This document shows, piece by piece, positions 1 to 8,335 of a stretch of DNA of 64,000 bases; the first letter of the stretch is position 1; each line of letters starts with the position of its first letter. The DNA lies in the NCBI GenBank assembly GCA_002256205.1, contig NKIW01000005.1, positions 62,001-126,000 on the forward strand, given 5' to 3'. Origin of the DNA: Rhizobiales bacterium PAR1. GTDB taxonomy: Bacteria; Pseudomonadota; Alphaproteobacteria; Rhizobiales; Beijerinckiaceae. The notes under the pieces were generated by a model, which was not told the DNA's origin, did not search any database, and saw nothing but the letters and a program-made list of their open reading frames with translations. Both the position numbers and the translations under genes were made by a program.

Positions 1-1814
1 GGGTCTTCCTGAAGGAAACGCATGGAGACGTCGAAGGTCGCGCCGCCCCAACATTCAAGGCTGAAGAGTTGCGGCAGGGCGCGCGCGTAGGCGGGTGCAA
101 TCGCCGCGATGTCATGCGTGCGCATCCGTGTCGCGAGCAGGGACTGGTGCCCGTCGCGCATCGTGGTGTCGGTGATCAGTACACGGCGCTCGCCACGCAT
201 CCACTCGGCAAACCCCTTGGGGCCGAGCTGTTCCAACCGCTGGCGCGTGCCGATCGCCGGTTCCATGGCGAAAACGGGGACTTCCGGCGTGCGCGCATCG
301 GCGGGTGGGCGCGGTCGGTCCCGAGTTTCGGGATGCCCGTTGACCGAGACATCGGCGATGTAGGTAAGGAGCTTGGTCGCGCGATCCTTGCGCTTCTCCT
401 GCCGGAAAAGTTCCGGCGTCTCGTCGATGAAGCGGGTGGTGTATTCGTTGGCGAGAAACTTGGGATGCGCCAGTACCGCTTCCAGAAAGGTGAGGTTCGT
501 AGCGACGCCGCGGATGCGATATTCGCGCAAGGCACGGTCCATCCGGTGTACGGCTTCGCGCGGCGTGGGCGCCCAGGCGGTGATCTTTTCGAGCATCGGG
601 TCGTAAAAGCGCGTCACAATGGCGCCGGAATAGGCGGTGCCGCCGTCGATGCGGATGCCGAAACCCATGGCGCCGCGATAGGCGGTGATGCGGCCATAAT
701 CCGGGATGAAGTTGTTCTCCGGGTTCTCGGTGGTGATGCGGCACTGCATCGCATGCCCGTCGAGCCGGATGGCGGATTGCTCGGGAATGCCGGTTTTCAG
801 CGTGCCCTCGGCATCGCGCGCGCCGATGGCACAGCCCTCGAGAATACGGATCTGCGCCTTGACGATATCGAGTCCGGTGACGACCTCGGTCACCGTATGC
901 TCGACCTGAATGCGCGGATTGACCTCGATGAAATAGAATTTCCCGCTCTCCGCATCGAGCAGGAATTCGACTGTCCCCGCACCGACATATTCGGTCGCAC
1001 GGCCGATCCTGAGCGCCGCGTTACAGAGTTCACGGCGCGTTGCCTCATCCAGGTATGGGGCGGGCGCTCGCTCGATGACCTTCTGGTTGCGGCGCTGGAT
1101 CGAGCAATCGCGTTCAAAGAGGTGAACAAGGTTGCCGTGCTTGTCGCCAAGGATCTGCACCTCGACGTGGCGCGCGCGGCGCACCAGCTTTTCGAGATAC
1201 ACCTCATCCTTGCCGAAGGCTGCCTTCGCCTCGCGTTTGGCGGTGAAAACGGCGTCTAGCAGCGCGTCTTCGCTCTCGATTGGGCGCATCCCGCGCCCGC
1301 CACCGCCCCAGCTGGCTTTCAGCATGACCGGGTAGCCGACGTCATTCGCGAGCCGCTTGATCGCCTCGGGATCATCCGGCAGCGGCGCGGTCGCCGGCAT
1401 CACCGGGACTTCAACCGAAATGGCTAGGTTCCTCGCATCGACCTTGTTGCCGAGCTGGCGCAGGGTTTCGGGTGAGGGGCCGACGAAAATGATGCCTGCT
1501 TCGGCGCAGGCCTCGGCAAATTCCGGGCTTTCCGAGAGGAAGCCGTAGCCGGGGTGAATCGCATCCGCCCCGGCTTCCTTGGCGACACGGATCACTTCGG
1601 GGATCGAGAGATAGGCCTCCAGCGGCCCCATGGGCTTGGCGAGATGTGGCCCGCGCCCGACAAGATAAGCCTCATCCGCCTTGAAGCGGTGGAGTGAAAT
1701 CTTGTCCTCCTCCGCGTAGATCGCGATGGTGCGAATACCGAGTTCGGTTGCCGCGCGAAACACGCGGATCGCGATTTCACTGCGATTGGCAACAAGCAGG
1801 CGACGGATCGGCAT
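1..1814 (-). CDS. pyc: Pyruvate carboxylase, N-terminal part (gene runs off the left edge)
   Basis: ATP- and biotin-dependent carboxylation of pyruvate to oxaloacetate (anaplerosis), cytoplasmic. About 604 codons are visible. The start at 1814 gives MPIRRLLVANRSEIAIR, the typical biotin carboxylase opening. It was chosen over the ATG at 1820 because the GGGGGAG Shine-Dalgarno lies about 7 nt upstream of it. The biotin carboxylase domain follows, with the glycine-rich ATP loop KASWGGGGRGMR and the catalytic region EVNPRIQVEHTVTE. Beyond it, at 184-105, comes the carboxyltransferase opening VLITDTTMRDGHQSLLATRM. That direct fusion distinguishes pyruvate carboxylase from stand-alone acetyl- or propionyl-CoA carboxylase subunits. 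The rest of the carboxyltransferase domain and the biotin carrier domain lie outside the window. The 172 bp between this gene and the SDR gene upstream show only short hairpins without a T-run. Confidence 0.95.
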   Translation of the reverse strand, partial: MPIRRLLVANRSEIAIRVFRAATELGIRTIAIYAEEDKISLHRFKADEAYLVGRGPHLAKPMGPLEAYLSIPEVIRVAKEAGADAIHPGYGFLSESPEFAEACAEAGIIFVGPSPETLRQLGNKVDARNLAISVEVPVMPATAPLPDDPEAIKRLANDVGYPVMLKASWGGGGRGMRPIESEDALLDAVFTAKREAKAAFGKDEVYLEKLVRRARHVEVQILGDKHGNLVHLFERDCSIQRRNQKVIERAPAPYLDEATRRELCNAALRIGRATEYVGAGTVEFLLDAESGKFYFIEVNPRIQVEHTVTEVVTGLDIVKAQIRILEGCAIGARDAEGTLKTGIPEQSAIRLDGHAMQCRITTENPENNFIPDYGRITAYRGAMGFGIRIDGGTAYSGAIVTRFYDPMLEKITAWAPTPREAVHRMDRALREYRIRGVATNLTFLEAVLAHPKFLANEYTTRFIDETPELFRQEKRKDRATKLLTYIADVSVNGHPETRDRPRPPADARTPEVPVFAMEPAIGTRQRLEQLGPKGFAEWMRGERRVLITDTTMRDGHQSLLATRMRTHDIAAIAPAYARALPQLFSLECWGGATFDVSMRFLQED

Positions 1815-1986
1815 TGGCATTCTCCCCCTGATCCTCTGGCGAGCATGATGTCACACATCCGGACGATCAGCTCGCCTATTCAGGGAGGTTGATGCAGGAG
1901 TCGAGCCGGCTAGCTCTGTGCAATCAGCAGAGAGCCCATGCGAAAGCCGCATGAGCCGACTGCGCTGCCGACGCAAGACGGCGTGA

Positions 1987-2739
1987 TCAATGAATATGGC
2001 TGCCGCCATTGATGTCGATTTCCGAGCCGGTGACATAGCTTGAGAGCGAGGAGGCCAGAAACAACGCGCAACCCGCGACCTCATGCGCTTCGCCCGGCCG
2101 CCCCATCGGGATGGTTGCATTGATCGCGGCGAGCCGCTCCGGGGTCAGTGCGCCGCCGGTGATATCGGTGTTGATCAGCGACGGGCAGATCGCGTTGACG
2201 CGGATATTGTCCGGCCCGAGTTCGCGCGCGCAGGCTTTGGTGTAGCCCAGTATCGCGCCCTTCGCGGCGGAATAATGCGAGCCGCCGAAAACGCCGCCAC
2301 CGCGCTGCGCGGAAACCGACGACAGGTTGACGATCGAGCCGGATTTTTGTTCCCGCATCGTCGGCACCACGGCCTGCGTCATATGCAGGGTGCCGCGCAT
2401 GTTGATGTCGAAGATGCGATCATAGGTTGCCTTATCGACCTCCATCACGCGCTGCGGCGAGGTGATTCCGGCATTGTTGACGAGAATATCGATCCGCCCA
2501 TAGCGCGCCAGCACCCGCTCGACCGCCCGGAGGCAATGCGCCTGGTTTGTCACATCGCACTTGAGCGCGAGATGCCCGCGCCCTTTGAGACTGGCGGCGG
2601 CCTCACGCGCTGCAACGAGATCCAGATCGAGAATGGCGACACGCGCGCCGTGCTCTGCAAAGAGCCTTGCGGTCGCAAGTCCCAGCCCGCGTTTCGAGGC
2701 CGCGCCGGTGATGATGGCAACCTGACCCTTGATCAGCAT
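1987..2739 (-). CDS. SDR family NAD(P)-dependent oxidoreductase
   Basis: A 250-residue classical short-chain dehydrogenase/reductase. Seen: the N-terminal cofactor loop TGAASKRGLG, the structural motif NNAG, the catalytic Ser in NLSSVSAQ, the catalytic YxxxK in YSAAKGA, and the C-terminal INGGSHIH typical of FabG-like enzymes. The family oxidises or reduces hydroxyl/keto groups on sugars, polyols and related compounds; the substrate cannot be read here. The start has a strong AGGGAGGAAATT before ATG. The gene lies downstream of, and on the same strand as, the FadR-type regulator. A FadR-consensus palindrome sits in the gap upstream of it (2850-2860), so it is probably a target of that regulator and part of the catabolic cluster. 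Confidence 0.88.
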   Translation of the reverse strand: MLIKGQVAIITGAASKRGLGLATARLFAEHGARVAILDLDLVAAREAAASLKGRGHLALKCDVTNQAHCLRAVERVLARYGRIDILVNNAGITSPQRVMEVDKATYDRIFDINMRGTLHMTQAVVPTMREQKSGSIVNLSSVSAQRGGGVFGGSHYSAAKGAILGYTKACARELGPDNIRVNAICPSLINTDITGGALTPERLAAINATIPMGRPGEAHEVAGCALFLASSLSSYVTGSEIDINGGSHIH

Positions 2740-2849
2740 AATTTCCTCCCTGATGGACGGCTCCCGGCCCGCTCCTACGGCCTTGAGTCTGTTTTGTTCG
2801 GTGTGAGTTGGACAAAGGTTGCAGCCAGCTGACGAGCCGGCAATCTTAA

Positions 2850-2860
2850 TAGTATTACTA
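2850..2860. promoter_or_regulatory. Candidate FadR/GntR-family operator
   Basis: TAGTATTACTA is a perfect 11-bp palindrome and fits the FadR-subfamily consensus TNGTNNNACNA at every fixed position. It lies between the end of the GntR gene and the start of the SDR gene, about 110 bp upstream of the SDR start, inside an AT-rich patch that could also carry the promoter. The adjacent regulator belongs to the right subfamily, so self-linked regulation is plausible. No binding evidence exists here. Confidence 0.5.
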
Positions 2861-2868
2861 ATTGGCGC

Positions 2869-3651
2869 TCATTCAGCGTGCCCCGGAGTTGCGGCGAGTC
2901 GCGGCGCGGGTTGCCCCAATCCCTTGAAAAAGGCCGAGAGCGTATCGCGCAGGGCGTCTGCGACGAGGATGCGTGAGACCATTTCCGCCATCTCGCCATC
3001 GCGCCGGGCGATCGCCTCAAAGAGCCGCCGATGGTCGGACAGGGGAATGGAAAAACTCTCCATTGTCCGGTCGGTCTGGATGCGCAGCGACCAGAGCAAT
3101 GTGGTGGCGACGACATCCTTCAACGCAGCGATGGCGGCGTTGCCGGCGGCGTCAAAGATCGTGTTGTGGAAGGCGAGATCAAACCGCATATGTTCTTCGG
3201 TGTAAGGCGGAGAAGAGCACATGCCCTCCAGCGCTTCCTCGATGCGCGAAAGTTGGGCCGAAGTTCTTCGCAATGCAGCAATTCTGGTGCATCCCGGCTC
3301 GACGAGGCTCCGCAATTCGAAGAGGTCGCGAATAAATCCCTCATTCGCGGCCGAGGACAACGACCAGCGCAGCACATCCGGATCAAGCAGATGCCAGGCA
3401 GAGCGGGGCGCTACCCGCGTGCCGCTGCGGGGCTTGGCGTCGATCAATCCCTTGCCCGCCAGAAAGCGGATCGCCTCGCGATAGGCGGTGCGTGAAGCGG
3501 AGATTTCGGCCCTCAGGTCATCCTCGTTCGGCACCAGTTCGCCGGCCGGAAGTTCCCCGGAAACAATGGCCACCGCGAGCCGGTGGGTCACCTGTCCGAA
3601 CAGGGAATCGGCCCCGGCACGAGGGCCCCGACCGAAATTTTCCTCGTTCAT
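2869..3651 (-). CDS. FadR-type GntR family transcriptional regulator (FCD domain)
   Basis: 260 residues. An N-terminal winged helix (about residues 18-85) has the GntR pattern SGELPAGELVPNEDDL followed by SRTAYREAIRFLAGKGL and the wing SGTRV. A C-terminal FCD effector domain (about 110-240) shows the metal-ligand signature FDLAFHN and a second ligand His in SDHRRLFEAI. Such regulators are usually metabolite-relieved repressors of neighbouring sugar-acid or carboxylate genes. The gene is divergent from the sugar-type ABC operon and upstream of the SDR gene on the same strand, with palindromes on both sides (3734-3751 and 2850-2860). Control of both flanks is likely but inferred. Confidence 0.88.
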   Translation of the reverse strand: MNEENFGRGPRAGADSLFGQVTHRLAVAIVSGELPAGELVPNEDDLRAEISASRTAYREAIRFLAGKGLIDAKPRSGTRVAPRSAWHLLDPDVLRWSLSSAANEGFIRDLFELRSLVEPGCTRIAALRRTSAQLSRIEEALEGMCSSPPYTEEHMRFDLAFHNTIFDAAGNAAIAALKDVVATTLLWSLRIQTDRTMESFSIPLSDHRRLFEAIARRDGEMAEMVSRILVADALRDTLSAFFKGLGQPAPRLAATPGHAE

Positions 3652-3733
3652 GGATTTCCCTCAGCAAAAAGCCGCATGATCCGCTTGACAGATGCAAAAT
3701 ATAATATGATTTTTTGACCGAGGGCAACTCCGG

Positions 3734-3751
3734 CCTGACACAATTGTCAGG
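3734..3751. promoter_or_regulatory. Inverted repeat in divergent GntR / ABC-importer promoter region
   Basis: CCTGACACAATTGTCAGG has two perfect 7-bp arms around CAAT. It lies 87 bp upstream of the ABC ATPase start and 82 bp upstream of the regulator start. A weak plus-strand promoter, TTGACC (3714) with CACAAT (3739), would place the -10 inside the palindrome. An AT-rich stretch at 3695-3715 may serve the minus-strand gene. The site does not fit TNGTNNNACNA, so it could bind the GntR protein in another mode or a different regulator. Confidence 0.45.
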
Positions 3752-3837
3752 TAAGAGCAGCAAGCGTCGTTCCGGACCGTGATTCGCCATTGGGCGGCTC
3801 GCTTCCGGGCAAAGGCGGGCCCATCGGGAGGAAGTTT

Positions 3838-4896
3838 ATGGCATCTGTGACGATCCGGGATGTTCGGAAGGCCTTTGGCTCGGTCGAAATCGTCCATGGG
3901 GTGAATATCGATATTCAGGATGGCGAGTTTGTCATTCTGGTCGGCCCCTCCGGCTGCGGGAAATCCACGCTTCTGCGCATGATCGCTGGTCTTGAGAATA
4001 TCACCTCCGGTGAGATCTCGATCGGCAATCGTGTTGTGAACAATGTCCCGCCCAAAGAGCGCGACATTGCGATGGTGTTCCAGAATTACGCGCTTTATCC
4101 GCACATGACCGTGGCGGATAACATGGCGTTCTCGATGAAGCTCAGGAACGCCGACAAGGCGGAGATGGCGGCGCGTGTAGACAAGGCCGCGAAGATCCTC
4201 GGCCTCGTGCCGCTGCTCGATCGCTTCCCGCGTCAGCTTTCCGGTGGTCAGCGTCAGCGCGTCGCGATGGGGCGCGCCATCGTACGCGATCCGCAGGTCT
4301 TCCTGTTCGACGAGCCGCTCTCGAACCTTGATGCCAAGTTGCGCGTGCAGATGCGCACCGAGATCAAGGAACTGCATCAGCGCCTCAAGACCACGACGGT
4401 CTATGTCACGCATGACCAGATCGAAGCCATGACCATGGCCGACAAGATCGTCGTCATGCACGATGGCATCGTCGAGCAGATCGGCGCGCCGCTCGACCTC
4501 TATGACCGGCCGAACAACCTCTTCGTGGCGGGCTTCATTGGCTCGCCGGCGATGAATTTCGTCAAGGGCAGGATGGGTTCCGGCGGCTTTGTCGCCGATG
4601 GCGGCTTCGCGCTGCCGGTCGGCACCGCCCCTGCCGCGAGCGAGGGGCGGCCGGTGGTGTATGGGCTCCGCCCCGAGCATATACGCATCGATCCGCAGGG
4701 CGTTCCGGCGGAAGTCGTCGTGATCGAGCCGACCGGTTCGGAAACGCAGGTTGTGCTGCGCGCTGGCGGTCAGGAAATCATCGCGGTGTTCCGCGAGCGC
4801 ATGTCCGCGAAGCCGGGTGAAATTATCCCGATCGCGCCGACGCTTTCGGTCGCGCATCTCTTCGATGCCGATAATGGTCAGCGCCTCGTTGCGTGA
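3838..4896 (+). CDS. Carbohydrate ABC transporter ATP-binding protein (MalK/UgpC family)
   Basis: 352 residues; ATPase that powers uptake by the binding protein and permeases downstream. The start at 3838 follows GGGAGGAA at ideal distance; the earlier in-frame TTG at 3790 lacks such a site. Seen: Walker [11 protein letters not shown]-loop [14 protein letters not shown], signature LSGGQRQR, Walker [18 protein letters not shown]-switch [14 protein letters not shown]-terminal TOBE/MalK-type regulatory region starts near residue 240 and includes [10 protein letters not shown]. This architecture marks the CUT1 sugar/polyol group. It is the first gene of an importer operon that continues into two dehydrogenases. 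Confidence 0.93.
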   Translation: MASVTIRDVRKAFGSVEIVHGVNIDIQDGEFVILVGPSGCGKSTLLRMIAGLENITSGEISIGNRVVNNVPPKERDIAMVFQNYALYPHMTVADNMAFSMKLRNADKAEMAARVDKAAKILGLVPLLDRFPRQLSGGQRQRVAMGRAIVRDPQVFLFDEPLSNLDAKLRVQMRTEIKELHQRLKTTTVYVTHDQIEAMTMADKIVVMHDGIVEQIGAPLDLYDRPNNLFVAGFIGSPAMNFVKGRMGSGGFVADGGFALPVGTAPAASEGRPVVYGLRPEHIRIDPQGVPAEVVVIEPTGSETQVVLRAGGQEIIAVFRERMSAKPGEIIPIAPTLSVAHLFDADNGQRLVA

Positions 4897-4902
4897 CCCT
4901 AC

Positions 4903-4923
4903 GGCTCCGGGCTGACCGGAGCC
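4903..4923 (+). other. Intercistronic stem-loop between ABC ATPase and binding-protein genes
   Basis: GGCTCCGG / CCGGAGCC form a perfect 8-bp stem around GCTGA, 7 nt after the ATPase stop codon. There is no T-run, so it is not a standard intrinsic terminator. It could act as an mRNA 3'-end stabiliser or processing barrier. The binding-protein gene starts 122 bp later with its own very strong ribosome binding site. Confidence 0.5.
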
Positions 4924-5044
4924 GCCCGCATGATCCGGGACTTTCCGATCCGGGATCTGATCGCCAGAATCAGACCCAAACCCCATCTGACAGGGGCGTC
5001 TTAGTCAAAAGGGATGGCCGAAGGGCTGCTTTAAGGAGGAAATG

Positions 5045-6367
5045 ATGACCACCAATCGCCGTGGATTTCTCAAGGGTGGCGCTGCGCTCGGCGCAGGCGC
5101 CATGCTGACGGCCTCGGGCCTCACCGAATACGCCAAGGCCTGGGCGCAATCGAGCCAGTGGAAGCCGGAAGCCGGCGCCACCATCAACCTGCTGCGCTGG
5201 AAGCGCTTCGTGCAGGGGGAGGAAGACCAGTTCATCAAGATCGTCGCGGCCTTCGAAAAGGCGACCGGCGTCAAGATCAACGTTACGAACGAGAGCTTCG
5301 ACGACATTCAGCCGAAGGCTTCGGTCTCGGCGAATACCGGCGTTGGCCCTGATATCGTCTGGCCGCTGCACGTCACCCCGCATCTCTTCCCGGACAAACT
5401 CGTCGACATGACCGACGTGGCCGATTACCTCGGCAAGAAGTACGGCGGCTGGGTGCCGGTGGCGGAAGCCTACGGCAAGAGCAAGGGCAAGTGGATCTGT
5501 ATCCCGGTTGCAGTCAATGGTGGTTACATCAACTACCGAATTTCTTCGATGAATGCTGCCGGCTTCTCGAAATTCCCGGATACCACGGCCGGACTTCTTG
5601 AACTCTGCAAGGCGATGAAGGCCAAGGGCACGGCGGTCGGCTTTGCACTCGGCCACGCCTCGGGCGATGCCAACGCCTGGCTGCATTGGCTGCTCTGGTC
5701 TCACGGCGCCTTCCTCGTCGACAAGGACGACAAGGTCATCATCAACTCACCGGAAACGGTCAAGGCGATGGAATATTGCAAGGCGCTGTCGGATACCTTC
5801 ATCCCGGGTTGTGCCTCTTGGAACGATTCGTCGAACAACAAGGCGTACCTGTCGGGTGAGCTGCATCTGACGGCAAACGGTATTTCGATCTACGCCGCGG
5901 CCAAGGCGTCGGGCGATGCAAAACAGCTCGCGATTGCAGAAGATACCGACCACGCATTCTTCCCGCTTGGCCCGTCTGGTAAGCCGGCGGAACTTCAGCT
6001 CGCCTTCCCGCTGATGGTCTTCAAGTACACGAAGTTCCCGAATGCGGCGAAAGCCTTCACGGCCTTCATGATGGAAGCCGAGCAGTTCAATCCCTGGCTC
6101 GAAGGCGCGGCGGGGTATCTCACCCACTGCCTCAACGCTTACGACGCCAACCCGGTCTGGACCGCCGACAAGAAGCGTCTGCCGTTCAAGGATGCCGCCA
6201 AGCGTACCCTGCCAATTTCCGGCTTGGGTTCGATTGGTGAGAAGGCCGCGACCGCAGTCGCCGACTTCATCGTCGTCGACATGTTCGCGAACTACTGCAC
6301 GGGCCGCGAGGACCTGAAGGGCGCTATTGCGCAGGCTGAACGTCAGGCCAAGCGCATCTATCGCTAA
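5045..6367 (+). CDS. ABC transporter substrate-binding protein, extracellular family 1, Tat-exported
   Basis: About 440 residues. The N-terminus has the twin-arginine pattern NRRGFLKGG, then a hydrophobic stretch and a cleavage-like end KAWAQ, so export by the Tat route to the periplasm is likely. The body resembles family 1 sugar-binding proteins (INLLRWKRF near the mature N-terminus, VGPDIVWPLHVTPHLF, EDQFIKIVAAFEKATG). Two ATGs lie in tandem (5042 and 5045); AGGAGGA ends at 5040, so 5045 has the better spacing. The gene is followed by a strong terminator-like hairpin, which would give more binding protein than permease. Ligand unknown; the context suggests a sugar, polyol or sugar acid. 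Confidence 0.9.
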   Translation: MTTNRRGFLKGGAALGAGAMLTASGLTEYAKAWAQSSQWKPEAGATINLLRWKRFVQGEEDQFIKIVAAFEKATGVKINVTNESFDDIQPKASVSANTGVGPDIVWPLHVTPHLFPDKLVDMTDVADYLGKKYGGWVPVAEAYGKSKGKWICIPVAVNGGYINYRISSMNAAGFSKFPDTTAGLLELCKAMKAKGTAVGFALGHASGDANAWLHWLLWSHGAFLVDKDDKVIINSPETVKAMEYCKALSDTFIPGCASWNDSSNNKAYLSGELHLTANGISIYAAAKASGDAKQLAIAEDTDHAFFPLGPSGKPAELQLAFPLMVFKYTKFPNAAKAFTAFMMEAEQFNPWLEGAAGYLTHCLNAYDANPVWTADKKRLPFKDAAKRTLPISGLGSIGEKAATAVADFIVVDMFANYCTGREDLKGAIAQAERQAKRIYR

Positions 6368-6374
6368 CACCATC

Positions 6375-6408
6375 GGCGTCGGACCTTTCCGGTCCGGCGC
6401 CCTTTTTT
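6375..6408 (+). terminator. Intrinsic (attenuating) terminator after the binding-protein gene
   Basis: GGCGTCGGACC (6375-6385), loop TTTCC, GGTCCGGCGCC (6391-6401), then C and six Ts (6403-6408). The 11-bp stem has one G-U pair. It lies 7 nt after the stop codon and 78 bp before the first permease start. Because the permeases have no obvious separate promoter in that gap, partial read-through is likely. Confidence 0.75.
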
Positions 6409-6486
6409 CGACCGGATGATGCCGCCGCGCTGTTCGCCAGAGCGCATTTGGATGATTTTACCCTCTTCTCGATCGGCAGTGGGACC

Positions 6487-7440
6487 ATGACCGCAACCGC
6501 AACGCTATCAAAAGATCGCATCGAGCCACGCTATTCCGCCTGGGAACGGCTGAAATCGAACCGCGACTGGCTGGGCTTCTGGTTCATGATGCCAGCGGCG
6601 GCGATCCTGCTGCTGTTTCTCGCCTATCCGCTCACAAAGGGCGTGTGGATGAGCCTCACGGACGTAAAAATCGGCCGTCCGGGCGTGTTCGTCGGGCTTG
6701 AGAACTACGAAGAGCTGATCTTTTTCGACAAGACCTTCCTCTATTCCACCGGCTTCACAATTATCTACACGGCGATTGCGAGTGCGGCGAAGTTCGTGCT
6801 GGGGCTCTATCTCGCCCTGCTCCTGAACAACAACCTGCCGTTCAAATCGCTGATCCGCTCGATCGTGCTGATCCCATTCATCGTCCCCACGGTGCTCTCG
6901 GCGATCGCCTTCTGGTGGATTTTCGACAGCCAGTTCTCGATCATCTCCTGGGCGCTGAGAAAATGGGGCGTGATCGACCACAATATCAACTTCCTCGGCG
7001 ATCCGATCCTTGCGCAGGCGACTGTGATCTTCTGCAACATCTGGCGCGGCATTCCCTTCATCGCGATCACGCTACTCGCCGGTCTTCAGACCGTGTCGCC
7101 CTCGCTTTATGAGGCCGCGACGCTGGATGGCGCGACGAAGTGGCAGATTTTCCGCCATATCACCTACCCGCTGCTGACCCCGATCATCGCGGTGGTGATG
7201 ACCTTCTCGGTGCTGTTCACCTTCACCGACTTCCAACTGATCTGGGCGATGACGCGCGGCGGCCCGGTGAATGCCACGCATCTGATGGCGACCTACTCGT
7301 ACCAGAAGGGCATTCTGGGCGGCCAACTCGGTGAAGGCGCGGCCATCGCCACGGCCATGGTGCCCTTCCTTCTCGCCGCGATCATGGTTTCGTGGTTCGG
7401 CCTGCAACAGCGCAAATGGCAGCAGGGGTCAAAAGAATGA
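6487..7440 (+). CDS. Carbohydrate ABC transporter permease (MalF/UgpA type)
   Basis: About 317 residues. A short basic N-terminus precedes a first membrane segment WLGFWFMMPAAAILLLFLAY. At least five further segments follow, together with the EAA coupling loop YEAATLDGATKWQIFRHITYP that contacts the ATPase. The start at 6487 (MTATATLSKD) is preferred over an in-frame TTG at 6448 because it is an ATG and fits the family length. The Shine-Dalgarno (GTGGGA) is weak. The end overlaps the next permease by 4 bp (ATGA), indicating translational coupling. Confidence 0.92.
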   Translation: MTATATLSKDRIEPRYSAWERLKSNRDWLGFWFMMPAAAILLLFLAYPLTKGVWMSLTDVKIGRPGVFVGLENYEELIFFDKTFLYSTGFTIIYTAIASAAKFVLGLYLALLLNNNLPFKSLIRSIVLIPFIVPTVLSAIAFWWIFDSQFSIISWALRKWGVIDHNINFLGDPILAQATVIFCNIWRGIPFIAITLLAGLQTVSPSLYEAATLDGATKWQIFRHITYPLLTPIIAVVMTFSVLFTFTDFQLIWAMTRGGPVNATHLMATYSYQKGILGGQLGEGAAIATAMVPFLLAAIMVSWFGLQQRKWQQGSKE

Positions 7441-8330
7441 GTGCTGACATGACCAAAACCGCGACAGACGACAACTCGGATGGAATGAGCTATCTCGAAA
7501 CCACGCGCACCAAGCTCGTGACAATCTGGCTGCCGCTCGCGCTGATCTGCTTCGTGCTGCTGTTCCCGTTCTACTGGATGGCGTTGACGGCGATCAAACC
7601 GGATCACCAGTTGCTCGACTTTGAGACCTACAACCCGCTCTGGACCTGGGAGCCGACCTTCAAGCACATCCAGAAGCTATTGTTCGAATCGAACTATCCG
7701 CGCTGGCTGTGGAACACGATGTACGTCGCTTTTGCCGCAACCTTCCTGTCGCTGATCTGCTCGGTGCTGGCGGCCTATGCCATCGTGCGTCTGCGGTTCC
7801 GCGGTGCGGAAGTCGCCGGCGGGCTGATCTTCCTGGCCTATCTGGTGCCGCCCTCGATCCTTTTCATTCCGCTCTCGACCGTGATCGTCGCCTATGGTCT
7901 GTTTGACTCGCCGCTGGCGCTCATTCTGACCTACCCGACGATCCTGATCCCCTTCTGCACCTGGCTGCTGATGGGCTATTTCAAGACCATTCCGTTCGAG
8001 CTGGAGGAATGCGCCCTGATCGATGGCGCGACGCGCTGGCAGATTCTGACCAGGATCATCTTGCCGCTGGCGGTGCCGGGCCTGATCTCGGCCTCGATCT
8101 TCGCGCTCACATTGTGCTGGAACGAGTTCATCTACGCGCTGACCTTCATCTCCTCCGTGCCGAACAAGACGGTGCCTGTGGCGGTGGTCAACGAGTTCGT
8201 TGATGGCGATATCTTCCGCTGGGGTTCGCTGATGGCCGGCGCGCTCGTGGGTTCGCTTCCGCTTGTGATCCTCTACTCGTTCTTCGTCGAATACTACGTC
8301 TCGGCGATGACCGGCGCAGTGAAGGAGTAA
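7437..8330 (+). CDS. Carbohydrate ABC transporter permease (MalG/UgpE type)
   Basis: 297 residues, starting in the ATGA overlap with the preceding permease. Membrane segments include LVTIWLPLALICFVLLFPFY near the N-terminus and several later ones. The EAA loop reads LEECALIDGATRWQILTRII, the site for ATPase docking. This is the second half of the heterodimeric CUT1 permease. The gap to the next gene is 5 bp, so transport and the two following dehydrogenases form one transcript. That makes the imported compound, or its first product, a likely substrate of those enzymes. Confidence 0.92.
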   Translation: MSADMTKTATDDNSDGMSYLETTRTKLVTIWLPLALICFVLLFPFYWMALTAIKPDHQLLDFETYNPLWTWEPTFKHIQKLLFESNYPRWLWNTMYVAFAATFLSLICSVLAAYAIVRLRFRGAEVAGGLIFLAYLVPPSILFIPLSTVIVAYGLFDSPLALILTYPTILIPFCTWLLMGYFKTIPFELEECALIDGATRWQILTRIILPLAVPGLISASIFALTLCWNEFIYALTFISSVPNKTVPVAVVNEFVDGDIFRWGSLMAGALVGSLPLVILYSFFVEYYVSAMTGAVKE

Positions 8331-8335
8331 GCCTC

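Noticed and set aside
69-1259. 396-codon plus-strand open frame
   Set aside because: Antisense to pyruvate carboxylase, which has clear domain motifs in the minus frame.
3685-3710. Consensus-like TTGACA ... TATAAT/TATGAT promoter on the plus strand
   Set aside because: Spacers of 9 or 14 bp are too short for a sigma-70 promoter; it may be chance in an AT-rich stretch.
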